Below are positions 34,854-47,789 of a DNA stretch of 64,000 nucleotides, in pieces. The DNA comes from Monosporascus cannonballus (lineage: Eukaryota > Ascomycota > Sordariomycetes > Xylariales), in NCBI GenBank assembly GCA_004154925.1, contig QJNS01000113.1:186001-250000 (forward strand), written 5' to 3'. Each line of letters starts with the position of its first letter. Position 1 is the first letter of the stretch. The translations under genes and the position numbers were made by a program. The notes beneath the pieces were generated by a model. It made no database searches. It was not told the origin of the DNA and worked only from the letters and a program-made list of their open reading frames with translations.

Positions 34854-36766
34854 AATTACCTTAACTAGCTCAGGCCTCCCTAGCTCGTTTTCCCAATTTC
34901 TTCAAAGTCACTCAAATACCGCTCCACAACGCTAAATATTAACCAATCAAATCCCAAATCCCCGTAACGAACTAACAAGGCCTAAGTTATAATTGCGTAA
35001 AAACGGTTTCGTTTAATATATTTGCTTTTTTAAAAAAACGAAAATCCATAATAACTTAATAACAAAACATTTTTTTATAAATATATATATATATATACCG
35101 TTATTTTTGTTATAGCTTATTATTAATATTATTTTAATTTTAATTAGGACCTATTTGCTATTTTTAAATTATAATGCGTATAACAGTTACAGCCTAAGCC
35201 CATCGTATCATTATTCCCCTTTTCAAAATACGATAAATCCGAATTTTTTTAATTTTACCGGGCTACGCCTTTAAAACAGAATATACGTACGCATACCTTA
35301 AATTTTTGGCATTAACATAAAAAATTAATATAACGTTTCAAAATTTTATTTATAATTAGGTTTTTTGTAATAATTTAAGCCGAATTATTAATTTAACTAT
35401 TTAGATCAACCGATTAATTAATATTTTAAAAGAAAAATAAATACGCGAAAAATTATTAATATATAAAAATTAATAAGAATTTTTAATTTCGGTTAATTAG
35501 GACCCCGTTATATGCAAATATTATAATATATTATACGAGGAATTTGTAATTTTTATAAAAAGGCTTAAATTTCGTTATTTGCCGGAAAAGATATTATTCG
35601 AAATTAAAATAATTTATATTATTTTGGATAAAAATTAATACTTTATAAAAATATTTACCTTTAACTGGTTTAAATTTTTAAACTAAATAATTATATATTC
35701 CAGAAAAAAATGGCAATCGTATAATACGAAATAAAAAAAGAAACGATTTTATAATAATAATAATCCGGATATTTTTATATATTTTTTTAATAATCTTAAT
35801 TATTATAATTAAAATAATTTTCAAAATTAAGGGCAATTATTTACCTTATTTACTAAATAGGTTTTTATTGTTTTCGGATTTATTACGAAATAATATCGAT
35901 ATATTAAAAGGGTTAAATATTTTCGAAAATGATTATACGTTAAATAGAAATAAAATTTGGTTAACGAAAAAAATTAAAATAACCGCATTAATTTTTTTAT
36001 AATTATATAATTTTAATTAAAATAAGTTACGTTTTATAACTAAATATAATAAGGTAATACTGTATTTTAATACCATAACTTTAATATTTAAAATTATATT
36101 TATAATTTGATATTTCGATTTAATATCGTTATGCGGAATATTATTACCGCCTTTATTTATTATTATAACCGTATTTTTTAAAAAAATTAAAATAATCCAT
36201 ATTCCGGCTTAATTAATATTATAAAATAAAATAATTTTATAAAACATTATAATAATATTTAGTACCGCCTAATACTTTTTATTAATTCGTAATTAATATT
36301 ATTCGGATTTTATTTTTTATTTTTGTTAATACGTTTTATAAACGTAATAAATAAAAATTTCTCTATTTTCTTAAATTAAAGCGTATTTCGTATAATAAAC
36401 GCCGTTCGATTTCGTTAAATATAATTAACGAAAATAAAGATACCATCGACGGTACTTATAACATTTATTAAAAAAATTTTTAAAGGATATATAAATTTTC
36501 AAAAAAATTTTTATCGGTTTTCGGAATGTTTTTATTTTATTTATACAAATTAGAAAATAATTAAATATATTTAGAAAATATAAACCAGTTAAACCAAAAC
36601 AATTAATTTATACGATAAAAAACGGTAATTTTTTTTTATTTTATTTTATATATAAATAAATTTTTTATTTATATTTATAAGTATTTATTAGCCTGATAAT
36701 ATAGCCGGGACGTATAAAATATAAGTAATTTTAAAAACGAATCGTTAATTTTTAAATAAGATAACA
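34854..36766. other. Left part of the unknown insertion, AT-rich
   Basis: The first 130 bases are C-rich on the plus strand and nearly G-free; from about 34980 the sequence is RIP-like. Many TAA/TAG stops in all frames; no domain recognised. Confidence 0.5.
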
Positions 36767-36768
36767 TA

Positions 36769-36812
36769 AGGCGACCCCCTCACCAACGCCCCATCCCCTC
36801 AACGCGCCACCC
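36769..36812. repeat. Left terminal inverted repeat of Fot1/pogo element
   Basis: Begins AGGCGACCCCCTCACCAACG. It matches the reverse complement of 38658-38701 at all but one position (T versus C at base 12). GC-rich and unmutated. Confidence 0.93.
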
Positions 36813-36987
36813 CACAATCGCGTTACGCGTTAATCCACTTACTGATTTCTTTCCCTATAAAAAGCTTCTTAATATCATTTTTAAAAATTAACAAATTTAT
36901 CTTTTTATTCCTTAAAATCTGCGCTTTCGAACGATATGCAGCTTTCGGCTTAATTCTGTACGGCGCGAGTGATTAAAAAGGTAAAAC

Positions 36988-38578
36988 ATGGGAGATCCTT
37001 ACGTTCAGCCTCTAAGGGCTACCAGGTTAATAGACGATATATATTACGCCGTATCCAAGGTATACCGATAAAAAAAGAGGCTAATAAGGTTCGTTAAAAA
37101 TTATTACCAGTCCAAAAAAAAGCTTTAGCTTATTGGGTTATCGTATAAGGTTAGTTAGATTATGCGTTATTTTATGAGCGATTCCGTTTATACGCATAAC
37201 GTCTTTTGATTAATAGCGGCAGCCCTAAACGCCTAGGAAAAAGTTAGGTAATTCGATTTTTGCGTTATTATTTTAAAATCAACATTTTTAAGGGTACGGT
37301 AATTAATTATAAGCGTTTAAATAGCGCTTTTCCGGATTTTATTAATATTTTATTCGGTTGCCTTATTTTACGGAAGGTTAAAATTATTAAGTAAAAGAAC
37401 CGATATAATACGGACGAAATCGAAATAATGGAAAGCATAAGTAAAAACTTTTTTGTCCTTGGAAAAACTTTTAAAAAACGTATTTTCTTAAAAGATGCGT
37501 TTAAGAAAAAATAGATTATTATAATTGTTTGTATTAATGTTAACGGGCGTTCGTTATTATCTTTTGTGATTTTCAGCGGCGTTAACATATAATAATAATG
37601 GTTTCTTAATTTGAACAATAAAGCATACGAAAGCTAATATTTTATTACGTTAAAAAACGGCTGGACGAATACCGAAATCGGGTTAAAATGGTTTCGCAAA
37701 GTTTTTATTCCTTATACCAAGCCCGAGAACCCGGACGAATGGAAGTTATTAATGATCGACGGCCATAATAGCCATATTACCGAGAAATTTATGTGGACGT
37801 ATTTTTAAAATAAGATATATATTATTTTCCTGCCTGCTTACGTTTTCCATATTTTCCAACCTTTTGATATAGGTATATTTGTTACCTTAAAACAAAGGTT
37901 CCGTTATTGGTTCCGGGAACGTTATTACGAGTAAGCTTTCGAAATTATTAATAAAACCGATTTTTTTAGGCGTTTTCGCAAGCGTAAAAAAAAGTTATAA
38001 TAATTTTAAAATATATTATAAATAATTAGGAAGTAATAGGTTTACGTTTTATTAATAAGGTAAAGGTATTAAATAATAAGTACGTTAAGGTAAAAGGGGT
38101 AAAAGGAAATATATTTGCCCGAAAATCGATTCGTACTTTAAAACGCCTTAATTTTTTAGCCCAGATAACTGCTTTAGATATTAAAACGTCCAAATTATCT
38201 AAGGAATTAATCCGGTTCGAAAAATCCTTGGTAAAAGTTAATTTAACGTACGGGAATTTTACCGTACGCCTTTTGTTCCGCAAATTCGCTAAGGCCCTTA
38301 ACGATAAAACCATTAAGCTTACAGCCGCCGAAATTCGCAATAATTAATTAATTACAGCCGTTAAAAAAACAAAGCCCAAAGTACATAAAAAGGTATAGCC
38401 CGAGCCAAATAAGGATTTCGTGAAGATAATCTCGATTAGGAAGGTAAAAGTAGGGCTAAAGGCCTTTACGAAAGGAGGCTCCACCGTTATTCGGCAGAAT
38501 CAGCAGCAAAACGAGCCTTCCGAAGGTGAAAAAGATAACGAGGTGGAAGTGGATTATATCATTGTACGCTTTACTTAG
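36988..38578 (+). pseudogene. Fot1/pogo transposase, RIP-inactivated
   Basis: ATG 36988 opens with MGDPYVQPLRATRLIDD and the frame can be followed through stops to TAG 38576-38578 (about 530 codons, the usual Fot1 size). The central block reads NGWTNTEIGLKWF, PYTKPENPDEWKLLMIDGHN and SHITEKFMW, then LPAYVFHIFQPFDIG. This is the pogo/Fot1 DDE core; the Asp of IDGHNSH is the second catalytic acid and is intact. Many Gln and Trp codons are now stops. The first 60 and last 70 codons are nearly free of mutations; the middle is not. Confidence 0.88.
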
Positions 38579-38657
38579 TATGGAATCAATTGGCTAAGTG
38601 GTTGTTGAGATATTGTTATTTGTATAAAAAGGTTGTTGTGGCGATGGCTTCAAAAAT

Positions 38658-38701
38658 GGGTGGCGCGTTGAGGGGATGGGGCGTTGGTGGGGGGGTCGCC
38701 T
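38658..38701. repeat. Right terminal inverted repeat of Fot1/pogo element
   Basis: Ends GGGTCGCCT before TA. Inverted copy of 36769-36812. Confidence 0.93.
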
Positions 38702-38703
38702 TA

Positions 38704-41700
38704 ATTATATCAAAAATTGCCGAAATTTTATTTTTTCGAACTTTCTATTTTTTATATGTATAATATTTACATATTTGCGTTATTTCTGCAAAAATTACGT
38801 ACTTAATACGAATTACTTATAATAAAAATATTTAGCATATATAAACTTTTTCGGAATATTTCGATTAAAACCCTTTTTTTAAAAACCGAATTTATCGAAT
38901 TTATGGAATATATATGTTTTCGATTAACCGCCGCTAAATTTAAATTTATTATATATAAAATAATTTTTAAATATCTTAATTACGCCGAATAAATAATGGA
39001 AATATTATAAGATTTTAATTAAAATGCGTTAATAAATAAGGATTTTTTTGACAAAAATCTTTTATTATTATTTATTAATAATATATTACTTAATAATATA
39101 AATTATTTAACGGATAATTCGTAAGTATTTTATTTTTTAATTCGGAAATATAATTTACTTATATTATTTTTAAACAATACGATTTTAATTAAAACGTACC
39201 GAATAAAGCCCTTTTACTACATAATTACGGAACCGAAAATATTTTTAATACGGCCGATATTTTATAAGGCGATAATTTTTTTAATTCTATTAAAAATAAT
39301 AATGAACCGTTAATTAATACCGTTTTTATTAATAAATTTTTTAAAATTATTATTATTTCCTTTAAAAAACCTAGGTTTATTTATATTTTTCGTATGTTAT
39401 ACGATATAATAATATTAATTATATTAAGTAATTAATATTGATATTATTATTATTTTATAAGGCCGGTTAATTTAATTACGGTAAAAAAATGTTTTATTTT
39501 CATTAAATATTACGTTTTATAATATCAAATTAAATACTTATTAATTTGATTTTAATATTAAATTTAATTCCGATAAAGTTTAAAAAAATATAAAAAGTAT
39601 TTAATCGAAAAGGCGAATATTATAATTTATAGCTTATTGGCGAACTTTGCCGGTCGAAAAATAATATATATAATATTAATATTATTTTTTTCCGAAATTC
39701 ATTTTTAATTAAATATTATATATCCTTATAACGCAAATTCCATGCCCGTTATACTTTTTCGCGAAATAAACGTGACATTATTCGGAATTTTTATAACGAA
39801 ATTTTCGAACGCATTTATTTTTTGTGTCGGAATTTCTGGCTTATTAAAGAATATCCGTTTCGGATTTAAGGAAATGGCTAAAATTCCGAAAATATTTTGG
39901 CCGCAGGCCGTAAAATTATGGAAATTAACTTTATTGATTTTAATAATATCGTATTTATTACTGATAACGTAAGTAAGTTTAATTGGCTGGATATGATAAA
40001 AAAACAAAAATTAACTTATAAATAATTTTACCGTAATTACCCGAAAAACCTTTAATATTAAATTTATTAAAAATAATTTAATTCCGGACGACCGTAATAT
40101 TTTACATACGGAAAAAAGTTATAATCTTATAATACAAATTATTAATAACTTAATTAATAATTTTAATTAAGGCGGTCCGTTATTGTCGTTATCGTCGTTA
40201 AATAAGCAAAATAAGGATTTATCGGACGAAAATAAATTGTTAATTTAATTTTTTACCTTTTTGTTATTTTATACTTTTTTATAAATAATATAATATTTAT
40301 ATTATAATTTTAATATTAATATAAATTTGTTACTTGCGTAATTCTAATTAATTAATTTCGGAATCGTTTTATATAATATTGTAATTATTTGGTTGTTATA
40401 TTAGCGTAATTTATATATTTTTGGTAATAAAATCGCAAATAAAAAAATAATATTTTACGATACGGTACGTAATATAATTATTAACGAAATTAATATAAGT
40501 AATTAAATTTATAATTTGTATAATTTTAACTAATTATATTTTATTTAAACGTTTTGTTTTTCGTAAGGTTATATAAAAATATTATATTATTTATAACTAA
40601 ATATAACGTATAATTTCGGGTTAACCCGTATACCCCGTTTGTGATTAATTTACTAATTAATATTTTTTAAATATTTTCTAAGATTTTTTCCTTCCGCTTT
40701 ACCTTTTTTCGCGCGTTATTATAATTTATGTATTAATAACTTTTTTTACGTTTTCAGGTCACAAAACTTTGTTTGTTTTAGGCGTAATATTTGTATTTAA
40801 ATTTTTTTTAAAAATTTTTATTCGGATTATATAATAATGTCAAATATTTAAGAATTGCATATAAACATTTTTCGCCGCGTTTTTATATATAATTTGCATA
40901 TTTATTATTTGAATAATTCCGTAAATTATAATATGTATAAAATGGTTATATAATATATATTTCTTAGCCAGGCGGCTTAATTTATAAAATTATAATTTTT
41001 TTTACATTATTTACATAATACCTAATTTATATAGTTTTTTTTATTAAATTACGAAAACCGTAATTAATTAAAGATTCGTAATTAATTTAATAATTTAATA
41101 ATTTATAAAGCCGGTATAATCCGTTATAATTTAAATTTTATTCTACCAGTTATTACTATAAAGGATATTTCAAATTATATTATTAATATTTAATATTTAT
41201 ATAAATACCGTATTTTTCTGTAGTAAAAAATCTTATTCGTAATATAAGCTTTTCGTAATACTACCGAACTTATAAAATTTTAATAATTATAAAATCTTTT
41301 TAATTAATATGTATTTATATTAATGCCAAAACGTAAATTACTTTTTTTTTTCCAATTTTCGGCCATATTAATATAACTTTATGGCATATACTTAACATTT
41401 AAAATCGGTTATATATAATATATATTTTCTGTAAAAAATATCTTATATCTTGGGATAAATAAATATTACTTGGTTAATACGAAAATATCTTAATTGGGAT
41501 TACGTTATCGGTTTCGCCTTATCGGAGGTTATTCTAATACCGGTTTCGGCTGTTTTTTGGTTAAGGATCTTATTATCCGTTCTTAAAGTTATTTTTCAAA
41601 AGCAGGTTATTTTTCGAAAATAGGTTATTTTTCGGAAATATTATTAGCGAATTTAATTTTTTTAGCCCGGCGAATAAGGTTTTTTAAATTTATTCGGGGT

Positions 41701-44700
41701 ATATTATTGGGAGTTATAACGGAAATTATTTTTATTATATCGGTAAGGAATATATTTACTTTTTATAATATCGTAAAATATATAAAGATATATATTATAA
41801 TATAGATTTCGGGTATTTAGTAAAAGAAATTCATTAATAATTAATATATTGTAAATAACGTAATTTTATATATTAAGATATAATAGATATTTAAAGTTAT
41901 AAAAAATTGTAATTAAGTAAATAATATTAATTATATATTAAGTAATTATAATAATTATATTTAATATATATTTAATCCAAATAATTTTATGAATTACATT
42001 AAGAAATTTATAACAAAATATAAATTTCGTATAATTTATATATAATTATTAAGTTTTTTTATGTTATTATTTCGTTATAAGAAAAAATAATGTTAATTTC
42101 TTTATTTATATTTAATAATTTATATAAATTTAGTAATTTATATATTTATAATTATATAATGCTGAAATTTACATATATTTTAATTTTAATTATATATATT
42201 ATCTTAGGATATTTTCATAATTTATTAATTATTCGTAAATTTCATGTATATATTATAAATCCTTATATATTTTTTATTTATATTAATAATATATTCGATA
42301 ATTATTTAATATATAAATTTTACCTTATTTACCATATTTTATATTTTTTATTTGTATTTTTGGTTTTAATTAAGTCGAATTTATATTAATAACCTTATAA
42401 TATTATTAAATTTCTTAATTATAATTATTTATTTATATATATTTAATATTATATAATTATTATTATGGTATTATTACCGTTTAATAAAATAAAATACGAT
42501 AATTATATTTGGGAAATATATGGTAATTTAGCAATAGATTAAAACGTACATAAAGATTATAACGGCGTTAAGTTAATTTTCGATCCGAATTATATTAATT
42601 ACGGCGTTATTTTCCGTATTTTATTATTTATTATATATACCGTTTTTTAAATCTTGCTTTAATTTACAAAATAAGTTTTCCTTAAGCCAAATAATTATTC
42701 GACAAAATTTTAATATTATAAGGTTTTTATAAGGTGGATTTTATTATTATATGTTAAAAAACATAAGTTATTTACCGTTATATATATATTAACGTATATT
42801 TTATTTCCGATAATTTTAAAATAATATTTAAATAGATATTCCGAGATTTCGATTGTATATGTATAATTTATAAAAGGTTAATAAAAAATGCATTTATATA
42901 TTTTAATAATTTTTAAATTCCGTTTTTATTAAACCTCGAAAAAAGTATTAAATAATCTATAATATTATTTGTTTTTTATATTAAAATATAATAATAAAAT
43001 TATCGATACAGATAATACGGATTATTAGATAATAAGTTTTCGAAACTGCGAAGTCAATGTCTTTTATATTATAGATTTAACCGGTATATAATTTTTAAAA
43101 AACGGAATAAATTAGGCCGTTAATCGTTTTCGGGAATTTATAATTTATAACGATTTACATAATATGGATAGTATTAGAAATATGGTAATTTTCTGGTCAC
43201 GATTAAAAGGAATATAAAACTGTAATATATTTTATGGTATATATTATGTGGATATTATTTTTATGATATTAAACGAAAAGAAAATCCGTAATTATATGCA
43301 GTTAGTTACCGAGCAAATAATTTTGTATAAAAATTGGATTTTTAGGTACCACGATATATTCGGTATTAATATTAAGGATTTCGGCGGTTAACCGGAATAT
43401 CCGATTGTTATTATATTTATATAAGATTTTGATACAAAGGAATTCCTAGAATTAGCCGAGGAAAAAATAAAGAAATCTTTAGAATTAACCGGGGACTTAA
43501 TTATGCCGATAAAGGAAAAACGCGGCGAAGGGAAAAAAGTTAAATCCGGCTATCGATTTTTATTAAAAGAATTAAAAAGCTTTAATTCGAAAAAAAATTA
43601 TTAAAATTTTTAATAAAATAACAATAAGGTATACGAACGGTTTCGAAAAATATTAATTAAGACCGTACGCTGACAGATATTAATTTTAATTGCAAAAAAA
43701 TAAAGTTATAAAGTATAATTAATAAGGATTTATTGTAAACCCGGAATTTTGAATATTTCGAACTAATATTTAAAAAAACGGACGTTAAAATAGCTATATT
43801 AATAGCGAAAAAATGGCTTTTTTGATATTAATAAAAGATTATTTATATTATTTATTTACTTGTATAATTAATTTCTTATTTTAATTATTCGATTCGAATT
43901 ACGGTATTCTAAAGGTTAGAAAAAATAAAAATATTTTAAGAATTAATACGACGAATTCGAAAAAAAAACGCGGAAAATAAGATTTAAAAAATTTTAATTC
44001 GGCGTCGTAAATTAAGAGTTATACATTAAAAGGATAATTTGCTAATAGCCGTAATAAATTATAATTCGAATTACATAATATACAATTTTAATAATTTTCC
44101 TAATTAAAAAAATTTGTATATATTTCTTATAACATATAATTAATTCGGATTAAAACGAATTAATATTCCGTATAAAATTTAACAAATTAAAAATTAATAA
44201 AAATAACGAATTTAATAAGTTAATAATATATTAATAATTTTAATTAATATTATATAAATATTTATAATTATTACGTTTTACGACCGTAATATTGCGTCAA
44301 AATTAAATGCGTTTTTTATTATCGACCCTAACTAAAATTGGCGCAATTTTGTTTTTTGTTTTTTAATTTAATATTGTAATTATTTTTTAATTTATTATTA
44401 ATATTATTATTTAATAAGTACCGTTTATTTATAACGTATAATTTTTTAATTTTGACAAAAAGTATTATTTTGATTTTTTCCGATATATTATTTATAATAT
44501 TAGGTTACGGATTATTACGTTTTAACGACGCCGGCGATTCCGGTAATAATATAAAAATAAACGAATTATGTGAATATAAATACGGTAACGAAAACGGAGT
44601 TAAAAAGTTGAAAATAATTAGAAATAATAAGGTTTGCGCCGATATTATAAATAAAAGAAATAAAGCAGGTTTTTAATTAAAATTACTTAATATATTGCGA

Positions 44701-47606
44701 ATTACGTATATAAATATAGGCGTCGCCATAATCGAAATTGCGAGTTTAAATCGTAAAAATATATAAATTATATGCCGATTTAATATTTGAAATTTTAGGA
44801 TTATCGTTAAATCGTTAATTATTAATTTAAACCGAATAACTGTATACGGTATACTTTAATTAGGACGGGATACGATTTAAGGCAGTTTTATAATTTTTTT
44901 TAATATTTGTTAAATTTATAACGTAATAATAATCCGTAATTTATATAGATCGGTTTACGATATAAGGATATGGCGCCGTTATTTCCGATTAAGCGAATTT
45001 TGTTATTTACGGAAAATTGCTTATATTTTTTATAAAATCGAAAATATAGCTTTTTTATATATTATATATAATGCAAAAAATAGGCGATTTTTCAAAATAT
45101 CTTAATATTGCCATTTATCAAAACCGAAAACCGCCTTAATTAATTTAATTATGTTTTAAATTAAATATGAATATTTAATTTCGTTTAATTAATTCGGAAA
45201 TTTATTAAATAAAAATTATTTAAATTTAGTAAAAATAAATATCTATTTTGCCTTTTTATTATTAAACGGAAATAACTGTATAAAAAATAATTCGTTCGCC
45301 CGTTATTTATATTAGGACTTTATTATTTCTTAAATAGCCGTTTTTATTAAACCAGTTTTTAGTTATTTTTACGTAAATATTTTCGAATTTAAAAGTTCGG
45401 GTATATAAAGGAAATTAGGCGTATATATGTTATAATAAAATCCAGCCGAAATTAAGTTCTTGTGGTTTTTTTTAATATAATAATTTCGTTTTTTTAAATA
45501 TATTTGCCGTTAAATAATATGTATTATTAAGGTTTTATTTTTATTTAGTATCGTAAGTTAAAATTGTTTTATTTTGGAAATTTACGGGTAATATTTTAGC
45601 TGGCCGAAAATTAAGATTAAAATTCGATAATTATTTGGTCTTAATCGAAATTATTCGTAATAAATTACTTATTATCCTTTTTATTATTTAAATTCGGTAT
45701 GTTATTTTTTATTGCAACTTTTACGTTTTTATAGGTAATACGGTTTTTGGTTTGCCGGGCTTAAATCGTTTTCGTTATTTTAATTTTTTAAAAAATGGAT
45801 AATTTAATTTTATATTTATTAAACGTTTAATAAAGTATAAATAATATGGTTTATTTATAATTAATTATTTTTAATCGTTTATAATTACGAACCGTTTAAT
45901 TAAATCGTTATTATAAATTTTTAATTAAAAAGTTTTACGGTATATCTTATTATATTATTCGATTAATATCCGGGATATTTATTCCTAATTTAAAAGCAAT
46001 AATAAATATAACGATACAAATAAAATTATTTAATTACTTTAAGTTAATATATATGTAAATATAATTTTCGTAAAATATTTTAGAATTATAAAACTTAATA
46101 ACTTTTTTTATAATTTTTAACAAATACCTTTAATTTATTATGGTTTTAATTAGATAATTACAAATATCCTTAAATTTCCTTTATTATTATTATAAATAAT
46201 AATTTTAATAGTAAAATATAAGTTATTAAATTAAATTAAAAAATATTATTTAATAGCCCAAATATATTAATTTTTAAAAAGTTTAAATACCTTTAATTCG
46301 AAAGTTAATTTTTGGATATAAGGAAAATAATAATATCGATTTCGGAACGCTTAATATTAAAACGTCGAATTTCCGCTTTATAATTATATTTAATTAGGCC
46401 GCCAATTTAACGAAAGCTATTATATTTCGTAATTTTTTATAATATTATTAATAATTGTTATATATACAAATTAATATATATAAATAAGAAAAGTAAAACA
46501 TAAGTTGAAAATATTAATATATTTAAGCTAAAAGTTTTTTTATTTTAATAATAAATATATTTCGTCGATAATAATTAAATTATATTATCGTTCGAAAATA
46601 AAATTTAATATAATAATTTGGAATTAATTATTCGATATTTTTTAGGACCAAAAATAATATGGTTATATTATTTGGCAATTATACGGTCGAATATTTTTAA
46701 ATTAAATTTTTTCGTATTTGCTGATATCAAAATAAAAGCAAAATATGGAATTATTTATACAAAAATTCGTTATTTTTCCGCCAACTTAATTAATAATACG
46801 ACTTAAATAATAATTAAGTTAATTATTAATAAATAAATTTAAATAATTAAGGATTTCTTAAAGTTTATTTTAATAATAAAAAATATATTAAAATTTCCGA
46901 AAATCAAAGTATATACCAATTCGATTTGTTTTTTCCGTAAAATACGGCTTTATTTATTAAATATAACGTTTAATATAAGGCGAATGAATTAATAATATAA
47001 AGTTTTTATAAGGTTATCGGCCGTATATATAATATTGGCATATAAGTTAATTACGTTTATATCGGTAAAAAATCGATAAAAATATTAAATAAAAATAAAC
47101 GTTTTATTTTAAAAAGTTAAGTATTTAAAAGTTTAAGATATTTATTTTAAATTTTCGAATATATTATTCGTATTTAATTAATTAAGAAAAAAATATATTT
47201 CGAGATTTATTATAAACGATTTTAAGTTTTATATATTATTATTTTAATTTATAAGATTATATTATTATTATATTAACTTAAAAAGGGTTAAAGAATATAA
47301 TATATATTAATCGGGATTTTAAATTATTTTTTTATTATAATGATTTTTATTTTATGCTAATTAAAATTATTATTATATTAAAAAATAAAATTTTTAATTT
47401 TGTATTAAATTATATAAGTTAAAATATTAAAAGTTTTATAATTAATATATTTTGCCAAAGTTAATATTAATAATTTTAGCGAATTTGTATAAGAGCGTAC
47501 CAAATAGAATAAAAAAATTACAATTTGTTATTAGGCCTTATTTTGAAGGTTTTGTTATTTTTGTAAGTATTATTTTTAAAGGAGTTTAGCTAATACATTG
47601 GACCCC
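38704..47606. other. Large AT-rich interior of the unknown insertion; coding unrecognised
   Basis: About 8.9 kb of RIP-like sequence. I looked for reverse transcriptase (YxDD, FADD), integrase, transposase, helicase and tyrosine recombinase motifs on the plus strand and part of the minus strand and found none. Least-broken frames are 39742-39972 (plus), 39726-40007 (minus), 42090-42389, 43261-43604, 44452-44676 and 46618-46806. They may mark former genes or be chance. No tandem repeat or RNA gene is seen. Confidence 0.5.
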
Positions 47607-47770
47607 TGACAGATACTTCTTGATCAAAAGCTATAGCTGTGGTTACGGCTGCTGCGCCGCAGGCGCAGCCACAACCTCCAAAATGGGGTCCTGATCACGA
47701 TGAGGCAAGTTCTAGAGCACTTGCAACTAGTCAATAATACACACACAACTGATGTCTCTTATATCTGACA
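47607..47770 (+). repeat. GC-richer LTR-like block, 164 bp, TG...CA
   Basis: Starts TGACAGATAC and ends AACTGATGTCTCTTATATCT then GACA. The last 56 bp match the 3' end of the copia LTRs. The first part (with hairpin TGCGCC-GCA-GGCGCA near 47652-47666) does not. It can be read as a complete LTR of a related family, or as the 3' remnant of the LTR begun at 34747 preceded by foreign sequence; the 163-bp sum favours the second. Confidence 0.55.
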
Positions 47771-47789
47771 ATGTGCCTTATATCTGATA
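47771..47789 (+). repeat. Copia 5' LTR, last bases after the nested insertion
   Basis: ATGTGCCTTATATCTGATA corresponds to ATGTCTCCTATATCTAACA at the end of the 3' LTR. The first five bases are the target duplication of the nested LTR (ATGTC on the left). Confidence 0.7.

Larger units (their letters stand above)
36769..38701 (+). mobile_element. Fot1/pogo-type DNA transposon (Tc1-mariner superfamily)
   Basis: 1933 bp bounded by 44-bp terminal inverted repeats and TA on both sides (36767-36768 and 38702-38703), the TA duplication expected for this superfamily. It encodes a decayed DDE transposase on the plus strand. The size equals that of Fot1-like elements (about 1.9 kb). Confidence 0.93.
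34848..47709. mobile_element. 12.9-kb insertion of unknown class inside the second LTR
   Basis: The LTR of the previous entry resumes at 47715, and GTTCTA occurs at both break points (34848-34853 and 47709-47714), so the 12.9 kb between look like one insertion with a 5-6 bp target duplication. It includes the Fot1/pogo element 36769-38701; without that it is about 10.9 kb. Its ends (AATTACCTTAAC... and ...GATGAGGCAAG) show neither TG/CA nor visible inverted repeats. The inside is RIP-like and I recognise no reverse transcriptase, integrase or transposase. It may be several older insertions rather than one element. Confidence 0.45.

Noticed and set aside
42090..42389. A 99-codon Ile/Tyr/Leu-rich frame that looks like a membrane protein
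   Set aside because: AT-rich DNA codes for Ile, Tyr, Leu and Phe by composition alone. No family pattern or start context supports it.
46618..46806. FADIK in an open frame resembling the FADD box of LINE reverse transcriptases
   Set aside because: The second Asp is absent and no other reverse transcriptase block surrounds it. In this AT-rich setting the match is not evidence.
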